Shown here in pieces: positions 22,981 through 34,165 of a stretch of 64,000 nt of DNA; the first letter of the stretch is position 1, and every line of letters begins with the position of its first letter. The stretch covers positions 506,001 to 570,000 of the forward strand of contig NC_080558.1 in the NCBI RefSeq assembly GCF_030253575.1. Reading direction: 5' to 3'. The translations under genes and the position numbers were made by a program. This DNA is from Rhododendron vialii. Taxonomy: Eukaryota; Streptophyta; Magnoliopsida; Ericales; Ericaceae. The notes beneath the pieces were generated by a model. That model was not told the origin of the DNA, made no database searches, and worked only from the letters and a program-made list of their open reading frames with translations.

Positions 22981-23002
22981 TTCCATTTCAACCGGTGGAA
23001 AC

Positions 23003-23040
23003 CACGTGGCATCACCTACCAAACCTCCCGCCGGTAGGTG
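23003..23040 (+). promoter_or_regulatory. G-box and inverted AC/MYB elements before dioxygenase copy 1
   Basis: CACGTG (23003-23008) is followed by CACCTACC (23013-23020) and its inverse GGTAGGTG (23033-23040). ACCTACC is the AC element (H-box core) bound by R2R3-MYB factors of phenylpropanoid genes. The inverted pair is kept before copy 2 (29263-29269 and 29281-29287) and half kept before copy 4 (CACCCACC at 37105-37112, GGTAGGTGG at 37131-37139). Position about 120-160 bases before the ATG means it may fall in the core promoter or the leader. Binding itself is inference. Confidence 0.5.
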
Positions 23041-23160
23041 GTTGTTGACATGAGAAATTCGAAGTTAATTAGACTAGTGGAGTACTATGTTTTACGGTTC
23101 CTCTTAGTTGTTTACTTGCTCGTTGCTGCATCCTACGTTTGTAGGAGTAGAGAGAGAGAG

Positions 23161-24745
23161 ATGGTGCAGGCGAAGGTGGAGGAGACGTACTACATATCAC
23201 ACGGGGCACCCACGCTTTCCATCGACGATTCCTTGCCGGCCAGGGGTTTCTTGAAATCCTTCAGGGACACCGTCTACGGCGGCGCGCAGAGACCACCGCC
23301 CACCTCAATCCTCGTCATCTCCGGCCACTGGGAGACCGATTACCCCACCGTCAACGCCGTCTCCGGCACCTGCGACACCATCTATGATTTCTACGGCTTC
23401 CCCCAAGAGATGTATAAGGTACTACAGTTCTTCCTTTTCTCGGGTTTGGTCTTTTTTTAGTTGTTTCCGGGTCTACTTTAATGATCAGAATCTCTTATAC
23501 TCCGTACTACTTTTTAAGAATTCCAGTAATTTGTTTCTTCTCTGTGATACAAAAATTTTCGTACATCCTTCGTTGCTAATTCGTACGTGTTTTGCATAAA
23601 TTTTGGCTGTAAATGAATGCGCATGTTAATTCCTCTTCTGTAAAATCAAGGATCTTTTTCGAAACATATCCGCGAATGGATTCCAAAAAATATGACAACA
23701 ACTAGGCCTGTTAATGGGCCGGATCCGATAAGACTCGAATCCAACAGTGATAATTCAAATTCGAAAAATTCGGATCCGATCCGAAAATCTGAATCCAATC
23801 CGAAAACTTTTATACTTAAATAAAAAAATTTAGCAAAAAAAAATTAAAAATAAAAATAAAAATACAACTTCTTAAACATTTTTTTTTTCAAAATAAAAAA
23901 TTTACAATTTTTTTTAAAAAATTGAAAAATAAAATTTCAGATCGGATTGATAACGGATGTAATCCGATCCGATCCGTATTTGGATTACCAAATTTGGATT
24001 ATCGGATTGATGTTATCGGGTTCGGATCGGATCCAAATCAGATCCGGTCCATTTACCGGCTCAACAACAACTAACAAGTGTGTAGAATGTTATTTGAACC
24101 TAAGTGCTGGACTGGAGCTGTAATTGATAAGTTTTACAATTGTCTGAAAATAGTTCATATCTTCAAGTCATACTTTTTTATTTTACCTTGGTAAAGAGCG
24201 AACCGTCTTAAGTTTGAAAAAAGTTCAAAAGTTCAAGTCTTTACCTTTAAATTTTACTGTTGTAAAGAAGGAACCGTTGCTTGAAGTTTGCTATGGGATT
24301 TGAACCTCATGTTCCATTATTTCTTCTGATACCAAAAGATAAAGTATCCGACACCGGGAGCCCCACAACTAGCGACAAGGGTGAAAGAATTACTAACGGC
24401 ATCTGGGTTCCAACGGGTGAGTGTGGATAAGAAGCGTGGGCTAGACCATGGAGCTTGGGTGCCACTCATGCTCATGTTCCCAGAGGCTGATATCCCGGTG
24501 TGCCAGCTATCCGTCCAGACTAATAGGGATGGAACTTATCATCATAATATGGGGAAGGCATTGGCCCCTCTCAAGGAGGAAGGTGTCCTCATTATTGGTT
24601 CTGGTTCTGCCACTCACAACTTGAGGGCCCCACGCCTGTCAGACGGCTCTGTTGCTTCTTGGGCTTTAGAGTTCGATACTTGGCTCAAAGACGCCCTTCT
24701 CGATGGAAGGTAATATTACATTATGTGCGGAGTTTTTTTTTTTTT

Positions 24746-24776
<31 letters not shown>

Positions 24777-26047
24777 GGCGGCGTAAATAAATGAGATGTC
24801 ATGTCCGTGTGAAGGACATATCAACAAGAACCAACAAAGGCATACCTTCTTCCTATTTACAGGAAAACACAAAATCTTAGAATGAGAATATGAAATCCTA
24901 GTGGTTAATACACGAAACTGGCCGATTTGGGAGTAAGGCGCTAAGGGGGACCTATCCACAGAAGTAAATTGACAGCTTTTAATACCAACACCAAAACAAA
25001 TTTGATCAAGCACATTAGAGGTAGGGCGCAGAATATTGGAAAAGCCCTGCAGTTCCTTTCTTACTTTATATAGTACACCATTGATAGTGTTTCCTTGTCT
25101 GCTCAAACAAGTCCGTCTTTTGAGCAGTTTGGGTATGTGTGCCACAAAACCCATGGTATGATGCGTCGATGGTGATTAACTGAATGAAGCAGATACAATT
25201 ACGTACAGTTTCCCTTTTTGTGCCATCAGCAAACTATATTGTTACTGTTCAAAAAAAACATTATTTTTAAATGACAGCTATGTTGCGTTTCAGTTAAATG
25301 CTCTATACGTTAGTATTCCAACTTGTTTGTGGATTTTAGCAGTTAGCCTTCTGGACTAAAGAATTCTGGATTTTGGGTGATCAAGTTGGTTCTTTCTTTC
25401 GGATCAAAAAATAAAATAAAGTTGGTTCTTTCTTTCTTTTTGGATTTTGGTTGATGAAGTTGGTTCTTTCTTTCTTTTGTTGCCTCAATGGCATAACATG
25501 CAACGTACTTCCAAGCTCATCTTAACCATGTTTCTATTAAAATCTATTAAATCATATGGATACTGCATCCATTTTACCTAGATTAAAACCATGTTTCTTT
25601 AGGAAGATAGTGTTAGAGAAGCACACGTTTTGCCAAGAATGACCACCTGTTGTCGGTCCATAAGTTGGCTTCCTGAGTCAGAAAGATGAGGAAAATGGGC
25701 TCAGTCACCGAGCATAGTTTTGGCAAGTTTGATTCTTGAAATGAAAATGATTGATAAACTTTATTTAATCTAAATTTTGTTCTTGCTACGAAAAGGGAAC
25801 TTACCAATTCTGTCCTCGTGTACATGATGTTTCTTTTGTTATTTCTTTTTGTAGGTATGAAGATATCAATCACTACGAAGAGAGAGCACCACATGCAAAA
25901 GCGGCACACCCTTGGCCAGACCACTTCTATCCATTGCATGTAGCCATTGGCGCTGCGGGTGAAAAAGCAAAAGCTGAACTGATCCACCATAGCTGGCAGA
26001 GTGGCACGCTTTCCTATGCCTCCTATAAGTTCACAGCAGCTGAATGA
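23161..26047 (+). CDS. LIGB: Extradiol ring-cleavage dioxygenase (LigB/DODA-like), copy 1, complete
   Basis: Non-heme iron enzyme of the LigB-type, small-subunit-only family that includes plant 4,5-DOPA dioxygenase-like proteins; these cleave catechol rings. Exons are 23161-23418, 24339-24709 and 25855-26047, giving 273 aa (family 260-275). Likely metal and catalytic histidines are visible: H14 in [11 protein letters not shown]56 in SGHWET, H123 in [10 protein letters not shown]179 in SATHNL, and the cluster in [18 protein letters not shown]. The segment after H179 is HNLR, not the HP(S/A)NxTP-like motif known for betalain-pathway DODA enzymes, so this is the general plant type with unknown substrate. 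Intron 1 contains a 361-bp MITE and intron 2 a T23G23 tract. First of a tandem array sharing intron sequence with copies 2 and 3. Confidence 0.92.
23703..24063. mobile_element. hAT-type MITE (361 bp) in intron 1 of dioxygenase copy 1
   Basis: Ends TAGGCCTGTTAATGGGCCGG (left) and the complement of CCGGTCCATTTACCGGCTCA (right) are imperfect inverted repeats. The flanks carry the same 8-bp word ACAACAAC (23695-23702 and 24064-24071), fitting hAT. The inside is rich in CGGATCCGATCCGA words. A second element with similar composition but a different end lies at 42393-42774. Confidence 0.8.
24733..24778 (+). repeat. T23G23 homopolymer pair in intron 2 of dioxygenase copy 1
   Basis: Twenty-three T followed directly by twenty-three G. 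Copy 2 has the same site as T16G5 (31502-31522), so the tract has grown in copy 1 or was lengthened by assembly error. It lies just inside intron 2. Confidence 0.9.
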
Positions 26048-26779
26048 ATGCACTGCGACAGAAATGCATAAGCATAGATTTGGCAATTGTAATTTCCTTT
26101 GGTTTGTGCCCTGTTCGAACCATAAATAAGAGCATATTTGCCTATATAAGCAAGGTTGTGTACTGAATTTTCGTTTGATGACCTGCTAGTGTGTGTGCTC
26201 AATTGTGTATTCACATTATGAATGTGTAGAACAGAAAAAGAAATTCCGATGACCATGGAAATACAGTTTGAAACGATTTTCGTCGGGTTATTCTTCACAG
26301 TTTCTTAATTATGAGACATATTTTCAAGTAGTTTTCAGCAAACAGAAGCGGAGGATTCTAGTAAGGAAAACTTTATGTACATACACGAGTAGTTCTTCGC
26401 AGCCACAGGCCCGTTGGAGTTTGAATTAGAGCAAAAAAATTTAAATGACCAATAACAATATGTGTCTTTTTGGCCGTTTATGTCTATCCAGTAGCGGTAA
26501 ATGACTGCTGAGCTCTTTTTTCCATAAACTCCTCCTCCTAATATGAGTACTTTGATAGCTAATTTGAAAAAATAGTACTAGTAGTATAGATCATTTGAAA
26601 TGGATCATAGTTATTCGGACTGTTGGGTAGACTCTTTTAATGGATTGAAGAGAAGTCGATTCCTATTACAGTGGGATATATAAGTGTCATCGGGCAGGAC
26701 TAATTCATTAGTTTTCTTACAAAGCAGATTTGATTAAAACATGAAATAATACGATTAGTAGTTTATCTCATTGTTTAAT

Positions 26780-26950
26780 ACTCCTACGGTATCTTGGTTC
26801 AATTTATCCGGTTGAATTCATCCAGCAAATGTACAAAGACACCACCATGGTCCAAATCAGTGGAAAAATACTTCTCCATTTTTCAAGAAAAAATATTAGG
26901 TGGTCTTGGTACCATGAACACAACCTCCTCTCCTACCACAAATTCATGTG
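26780..26950 (+). promoter_or_regulatory. Displaced distal promoter segment of dioxygenase copy 2
   Basis: The stretch TTGAATTCATCCAGCAAATG..ACACCA..AAATCAGTGGAAAAATAC matches the region about 60-240 bases before copy 1's start (22890-22985). In copy 1 it runs straight into the G-box/AC-element block. Here that block is 2.3 kb away (29263), with transposon sequence between. It is therefore most simply the upstream promoter of copy 2, split by insertions. Confidence 0.55.
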
Positions 26951-27018
26951 GGCTCAAGATTAAACATATCAAAAATGATAGGATCCATGACATCCGGACC
27001 ATGAAGTGTCCATTAAAG

Positions 27019-27444
27019 CAAGGACGGATTCACATTGAGGCACGTAGGGTCACGTGCCCCCACGCCTTTTTAAAAAAAAATTTAAAAAAAATTAGATATA
27101 AATACAAAAAAGTCTCCTACACTAGCACAAACCATTAGCATGGTGTAGTGGTCATTACAAATTATAAAAAGTTCCAAGGGCTTGAGATCAAATCCCAGGA
27201 GGTCCTTTTTTTTTTCTCTCTCTATTTTTCAGTTTTTGTTCTCTCTTTCCTTTATTTTTTCATTTTTGTTCTACCTCTTTTTGTTTTCCTCTCAATCCAC
27301 AATATAATAAAAGTCAAATTACTAAATTACTACTTCATATCTTTTAGTTTACTTGCTCTTGACTTTGGCATTAATCTTACAGTTGCCACCGTGACAGTTG
27401 AAAGGATATTTTCAACCATGAATATTATAAAAAATCAGTTGTGA
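27019..27444 (+). mobile_element. Relic of a hAT transposon with transposase C-terminus
   Basis: The frame 27148-27444 ends in LTVATVTVERIFSTMNIIKN, which is the conserved C-terminal dimerisation motif of hAT transposases (usually LPVATATVERAFSAMKIIK). About 100 bases upstream is a GGACGGATTCACATTGAGGC..CACGTGCCCCCACGCC stretch resembling a hAT terminus. Between them is a tRNA-like piece (TGGTGTAGTGGTCATTAC, then GAGATCAAATCCCA). Most of the transposase is missing, so this is an inactive fragment. Confidence 0.6.
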
Positions 27445-27517
27445 AATAGAAGGAATGATCAGTAGTAGTTAATGGTTGAACGATAATTTAGTAATACATG
27501 CGGAGAATTTTTTTTTA

Positions 27518-28471
27518 GGGCAAATTTCACTCAGACCCCCTGAGGTATCTGACAATGACAGAAAGTACCCTCAGTTTTCAAAAATGACAGAAACCTCCCC
27601 TATTTCACATTTTGGGTTTCATTCCGTTAGTAAAGTGGACGGAAAATGTACGAAAATGTACAGAAAATGAAATCTTCAATTTTATTTAGTTCTACAGCTA
27701 TCTTAGGGCTCTCATTGAAAGTCCTAGAGCCAAAAATTAATTATGACAATTTAGGATAAAATAATTAAAAAAATAAAATCTTCGTACCGATTCAAACGAA
27801 CTAAAATTTGAAGCATTTAAAATTTTGCTCTTTATTTGATTTTAGGGCTTTCAATGAAGAGCAAATACTTAAAGTGCTCCAATTTTCAATCCATTTGAAT
27901 CGGTGCGAAAATCTTATTTTTCTGATTATTTTATCCTAAAGTGCAATAATTAATTTTTAGTTCTAAGATTTTCAATGAGAGCCTTAAAATAGCCGTAGAA
28001 CTAAACGAAGAGGAGATACTTAAGTGCTCCAATTTTTAATTCGTTTGAATCGGTGCAAAGATTTTTATTTTTTTATCATTTTATCCTAAATGGTCATAGT
28101 TAATTTTTGGCCTCAAGGCTTTCAATGAGAGTCCTAAGAGAGCCATAAACCAAATGAAGAGAAGATATTTAAGTGCTCCAGTTTTTAATCCGTTTGAATC
28201 GGTGGGAAGATCTTATTTTTCTGATCATTTTATCTAAAAGGGTCATAATTAATTTTTTGCTCTAGGACGTTCAATAAGAGCCCTAAGATAGCTGTAGAAC
28301 TAAATAAAATTGAAAATTTCATTTTCCGTACGTTTTCCGTCCATTTCACTAACGGAACTAACGGAATGAAACCCAAACTGTGAAATAGGGGAGGTTTCTG
28401 TCATTTTTGAAAATTGAGGGGTACTTTCTGTCATTATCAGATACCTCAAGGGGTCTGAGTGAAATTTGCCC
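27518..28471. mobile_element. Mutator-like fold-back element (954 bp) with ~210-bp inverted arms
   Basis: Left arm begins GGGCAAATTTCACTCAGACC and the right arm ends with its near-exact complement; similarity continues for roughly 210 bases on each side. The 9-bp word TTTTTTTTA flanks both ends (27509-27517 and 28472-28480), fitting Mutator-like elements. The centre holds several diverged copies of a ~130-bp unit containing TTTGAATCGGTG and TTTATCCTAAA. No transposase frame is present. Confidence 0.8.
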
Positions 28472-28858
28472 TTTTTTTTAAGATTGTGAATAATAGGTAC
28501 CCATAGTATATGAAATTTCCGGGTCTGCTAGTGCATGAAAGTAAATACAAGTGAATCTAGACCATTCATTTACTTTTATGAACATTTGCACATGAATCTG
28601 GATCATTCATGAACATTTTCATGGTCCAAATGTTATGTAGCTCTAGTAGCGTGATAATTGCCGAACAGTCCCATTCGTTTTGAGATTTTGGATTTGGATT
28701 TATAAGTAATGAATGTAAAGAGAAATAAAATAATAATTAGAAATATAGGTAATGATTGGAGAGATAGGAAGAAAAATAAAAGTAATAATTAGAGAGAAAT
28801 ATGATAATGATTAGAATCCAAAATCCAAAACTCTAAAACGAACGGAGTCTTATATAAG

Positions 28859-28970
28859 AGAAATGTTAAGTGCAAAGAAAATGAGCAAAGAAAAGACCCT
28901 TAAATGCACATGAACAGCTCATATTCACATAATCTTTTATTTGCCCATTTTCTTTATCTCTAACACAGTC
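28859..28970. mobile_element. Short MITE related to the hairpin element at 50333
   Basis: Starts GAGAAATGTTAAGTGCAAAG and ends TTTCTTTATCTCTAACACAG, imperfect inverted repeats. It shares AAAGACCCTTAAATGCACATGAAC with the element at 50333-50482 but lacks that element's long perfect pairing. Confidence 0.5.
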
Positions 28971-29035
28971 TTGTGTAATCACACATAATTACACACGAAC
29001 ACTTGCACATATATTAACCAATCGAGGAGTGCTAG

Positions 29036-29159
29036 GTACCCCGAAAGAATACACAGAAATGACTCCGAATTTGAAAATCAATGATCCAGATTCATTTAAA
29101 GCCAATCAAAACCATTGATTTTCAAATTCGGAGTCATTTCTGAATAATCTTTCGGGTAC
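29036..29159. mobile_element. Fold-back MITE with ~46-bp arms
   Basis: Arms 29036-29083 and 29113-29159 are near-perfect inverted repeats (GTAC..CCGAAAGA, then AGAAATGACTCCGAATTTG) around a 29-base loop. It sits about 100 bases before the AC elements of dioxygenase copy 2. No clear target duplication was found. Confidence 0.65.
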
Positions 29160-29362
29160 ATAGAATTTTCCTAACCAATAATTCACAAATGAGATGGGCG
29201 CCACATACCGAAAGTGTGCATGTATCGGCGCCACTGGCAGCGATTACCGAAAGGGACCTAGTACCTACCAAACTTCCCGTGGTAGGTAGTCGTTGACATG
29301 AGAAATTGAGAGCGAGTTAAGTTGTACCGTTCCTCTTTATTTGTTTCTGCATCATTCGTTTG

Positions 29363-29363
<1 letters not shown>

Positions 29364-29406
<43 letters not shown>
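29364..29406 (+). repeat. (GA)n tract in the leader of dioxygenase copy 2
   Basis: About 21 GA units run directly into the start codon at 29406. Copies 1 and 4 have only three to six units at the same place, so the tract has expanded in copy 2. Confidence 0.9.
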
Positions 29407-29409
<3 letters not shown>

Positions 29410-32400
29410 TGCAGGCGAAGGTGAAGGAGACATACTACATATCACATGGGTCACCCACGCTTTCCATCGATGATTCGTTGCCGGCCAGGGGTTTCTTGAA
29501 ATCGTTCAGGGACACCGTTTACGGCGGCGCACAGAGACCACCACCCACCTCAATCCTCGTCATCTCCGGCCACTGGGAGACCGATTACCCCACCGTCAAC
29601 GCCGTCTCCGGCACCTGCGACACCATCTATGATTTCTACGGCTTCCCTCAAGAGATGTATAAGGTACTTCTTCCCAGTCGACACACCTTCTTTTATAGCA
29701 TTTAATTCACTCTCTTCGAAATAGAATTTCTCTGACTTTTCTTGGAAGTCCTGTTTGGTCTTTTTAGAGCTCATCATGAACAACAAACATACGAACATGT
29801 CAAAAATCAAATCCTAGGATATCAATTAAGACAGGATTGTAAAGCATATCTTGTGTGAAATTATGCTAACATAGTTTTCCCCCCAAACCCCAAGGGTGGC
29901 GTGACGGTCCTAGGTTAGGTTGCTCCATGTATCCTAAGGTCTCACTAATTGCCCTTGCCCGCAATTGTTGGGCACCTCACCACATGCATAAGCGTTGAAA
30001 GTTGAAAGTTGAAACAGCTGGTTTTGTGAGAGGCTGGAGAGATTAGTACGAGGAACACGCAAGTTTGTCAAGGACACGATGCGTAACGAAAAACACATTT
30101 TTTTCCAAGATAAATCTGTTTTAAAATCATTTTATCTATATGCAATCACCATAACTTTTGACGTGATTTATTATGTTCTCGATGAACTTCGAACAGTGAA
30201 CTTCCGATCATCGAAGTGGGATGAGCTGAACCCCTTCTTTTGGGTCTCCCAAGTAACTCACTGATTAAGAATTTTCTTCATTAGTTATCTCTGTGTCTCT
30301 CTAGAATTCTCTACACTATTTCTTGTTTGATGACTTTTTCGTCAGGGCTAGGTGGGGTTTGGGTTCAGGTTAGGTAGGATGTTGACTTTGGATCCTTCTC
30401 CTTACCTTGCTTATCTTGTATTCATCAAAAGGATTATGGGGAGGGGAATGAAACCCTTAATCTTTAGTCACTGATGTTCTTATAGAATGACAAAATAATG
30501 ATGACCCCTAACCTATATTAGTTAGGGGCAGCTTCTCTTCGGTCCATGGCGATTTTGTCCTGATTCTTGGAGCCCAACAGAGATTGCATTTTAATGATTT
30601 GTTGTCAGATGAGTAAATCAGATAAATCTGTTAACACCTGGATCCACTTTGAACATAGTCCTAGCTCAATGTTATTACAGATTATTATTGTTGCTGGGTT
30701 GTGATTCCTAAATTTGTGCATACGCTTCTTTGAAAATTTGTGTGTTTTGCACGAATTTTGTCTGTCTAATGAACATTTAAATTCATTGTGTGCAATCCTG
30801 TACCATAAAGGTAAAGCCATCAAGGGTCCTGTACAAAGCATCTTGGCGAATGGATTCCAAGAAGTGTGAGTCGGTAAATAACTGAGCATGTAGATTTTTT
30901 AAGTCTGAATTAACCCAAAATCAGGAATGTTATTTGAACCCAAAGTGTGGGACTGGAAAAACTGTAACTGATGAGTAAAAGTTCAAAATATTCAAGTCTA
31001 TCCAGTGGAAGCATATATAGTTGTAAACAAGGAAACATTGTGTTAAGTTTCCTATGGGATCTGAACCTCATGTTCCATTATTTCTTCTGTACCAAAAGCT
31101 CAAGTATCCGGCACCGGGAGCTCCACAATTAGCGACAAGGGTGAAAGAATTACTAACGGCATCTGGGTTCCAACGGGTGAGTGTGGATAAAAAGCGTGGG
31201 CTAGACCATGGAGCTTGGGTGCCACTCATGCTCATGTTCCCAGAGGCTGATATACCAGTGTGCCAGCTCTCAATCCAGACCAATAGGGATGGAACTTATC
31301 ATTATAATCTGGGGAAAGCATTGGCTCCTCTCAAGGAGGAAGGTGTCCTTATTATTGGGTCCGGTTCTGCCACTCACAACCTGAGGGCCCTACGACAGTC
31401 CAGAGACAGCTCCAGCTCCTTTGCTTCTTGGGCTTTGGAGTTCGATACGTGGCTCAAAGACTCCCTTCTCGATGGAAGGTAATATTACATTATGTGCGGA
31501 GTTTTTTTTTTTTTTTTGGGGGCGGTGTAAATAAATGAGATGTCATGTCCGTGTGAAGGACATATCAACAAGAACCAACAAAGGCATACGTTCTTCCTAT
31601 TTACAGGAAAACACAAAATCTTAGAATGAGAATATGAAATCCTAGTGGTTAATACACGAAACTGCCCGATTTGGGAGTAAGACGCTAAGGGGGACTTACC
31701 ACAGAAGTAAATTGATAGCTTTTAATACTAACACCAAAACAAATTTGATCAAGCACATTAGAGGTAGGGCGCAGAATATTGGAAAAGCCCTGCAGTTCCT
31801 TTCTTACTTTATATAGTACACCATTGATAGTGTTTCCTTGTCTGCTCAAACAAGTCCGTCTTTTGAGCAGTTTGGGTATGTGTGCCACAAAACCCATGGT
31901 ATGATGCATCGATGGTGATTAACTGAATGAAGCAGATACTATTACAGTTTCCCTTTTGTGCCTTAACAGTTTTGTATCAGCAAACTATATTGTTACTGTT
32001 CAAAAAAAAAAACTATATTGTTAAATGACAGCTATGTTATGTTTCAGTTAGATGCTCTATACGTTAGTATTCCAACTTGTTCGTGGATTTTAGCAGTTAG
32101 CCTTCTGGACTAAAGAATTCTGGATTTTGGGTGATCAAGTTGGTTCTTTCTTTCTTTTTGGATTTTGGTTGATGAAGTTGGTTCTTTCTTTATTTTGTTG
32201 CCTCAATGGCATAACGTGCAACGTACTTTCAAGCTCATCTTAACCATGTTTCTATTAAATCATATGGATACTGCATCTATTTTACCTAGATTAAAACCAT
32301 GTTTCTTTAGGAAGATAGTGTTAGAGAAGCACACATTTTGCCAAGAACGACCAGACCACCTGTTGTCGGTCCATAAGTTGGCTTCCTGAGTCAGAAAGAT

Positions 32401-32766
32401 GAGGAAAATGGGCTCAATCACCAAGCATAGTTTTGGCAACTTTGATTCTTGAAATGAAAATGATTGATAAACTTTATTTAATCTAAATTTTGTTCTTGTT
32501 ACGGAAAGGGAACTTACCAATTATGTCCTCGTGTACATGATGTTTCTTTTGTTATTTCTTGTTGTAGGTATGAAGATATCAATCACTACGAAGAGAGAGC
32601 ACCGCATGCAAAAACGGCACACCCGTGGCCAGACCACTTCTATCCATTGCATGTAGCCATTGGCGCTGCGGGTGAAAATGCAAAAGCTGAACTGATCCAC
32701 CATAGCTGGCAGTGTGGCATGCTTTCCTATGCCTCCTACAAGTTCACAACAGCTGAACGAATCTAA
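29406..32766 (+). CDS. LIGB: Extradiol ring-cleavage dioxygenase (LigB/DODA-like), copy 2, complete
   Basis: Exons 29406-29663, 31099-31478 and 32568-32766 give 278 aa. The protein is nearly identical to copy 1 in exon 1 and very close elsewhere, with the same histidines ([38 protein letters not shown]). Three differences stand out: the ancestral TGA stop is CGA, so the protein reads on two residues to the next stop (..AERI); exon 2 has two extra codons in a Ser-rich stretch ([10 protein letters not shown]); and the C-terminal LIHHSWQ.GTLSY is changed to QCGMLSY. Intron 2 is almost the same as intron 2 of copy 1, whereas intron 1 is largely different. The distal promoter is separated from the gene by transposons. 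Confidence 0.9.
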
Positions 32767-33884
32767 ATGCACTGCGACAGAAATGCATAAGCATATATTT
32801 GGCAATTGTAATTTTCTTTGGTTTGTGCCCTGTTCGAACCATAAATAAGAGCATACTTGCCTATATAAGCATGCTTGTGTACTGAATTTTCATTTGATGA
32901 CCTGCTAATGTGTGTGCACGATTGTGTGTTCACATTATGAATGTGTAGGACAGAAAAAGAAATCGGGTCACGAGGATTTTCTACACGGTATTGGTCATGG
33001 ATCACAATTGGAGGATAAACATATGAGTGCAGAGGATAAACATATGAGTGCCGCGGTGAGATAACACTCATGTACATTATACTTGTATTTAGGTTTGTCT
33101 TAGTAGCATACTTTATGCTCTTTAATGATGGCACAATATTTATCAATGTATTAGCGTGGAGTAGCAGCAGTTGCAAAGAGGAATTTCCAAGCTTTTTGCT
33201 GGGAACTTCAGCACTACGTACTTGGTTATTTCTTTTACGAGTTTCTTTATGAGACATATTTTCAAGAAGTTTTCAGCAAACAGAAGCGAAGGATTCTCAT
33301 CAGGAAAACTGTAACTGATGAGTAAAAGTTCAAAATATTCAAGTCTATACAATGGAAGCGTATATAGTTGTAAACAAGGAAACATTGTTTTAAGTTTGCT
33401 ATGGGATCTGAACCTCATGTTCCATTATTTCTTCTGTACCAAAAGCTCAAGTATCCGGCACCGGGAGCTCCACAATTAGCGACAAGGGTGAAAGAATTAC
33501 CAACAGCATCTGGGTTCCAACGGGTGAGTGTGGATAAAAAGCGTGGGCTAGACCATGGAGCTAGGGTGCCGCTCATGCTCATGTTCCCAGAGGCTGATAT
33601 ACCAGTGTGCCAGCTCTCAATCCAGACCAATAGGGATGGAACTTATCATTATGATCTGGGGAAAGCATTGGCTCCTCTCAAGGAGGAAGGTGTCCTTATT
33701 ATTGGGTCTGGTTCTGCCACTCACAACCTGAGGGCCCTACGACAGTCCAGAGATGGCTCTGTTGCTTCTTGGGCTTTGGAGTTCGATACGTGGCTCAAAG
33801 ATGCCCTTCTCAATGGAAGGTAAAATTAGCTTTATTTACAGAGTGTGTTCATTTTTCTGCACAAGTGAGATGTCATGTCCATGT

Positions 33885-34165
33885 GAAGAACATATCCAAT
33901 GAGAAACCAATGAAGGCAACACAAAAGCAAAGAATGAGAATAGATAACCTATTGGTTAATACACGAAAATCCAACAAGGACAATGAAGGCATACCTTCGT
34001 AGTTACAGACTTACAGGAAAACACAAAAGCAAATGAGAATAGAATATCCTAGTGGTTAATACACGAAAATCCAACGAGAACTAATGAAGGCATAACTTTG
34101 TAGTTAAAGGAAAACACAAAAGCAAAGAATGAAACTAGAATATCCTATTGGTTAATACACAAAAA
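33885..34165 (+). repeat. Three tandem ~90-bp units in intron 2 of dioxygenase copy 3
   Basis: The unit (AATGAAGGCATA, AACACAAAAGCAAA, TATCCTATTGGTTAATACAC) occurs three times with small changes. Copies 1 and 2 have a single unit at this position, so the expansion is specific to copy 3. Confidence 0.8.
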
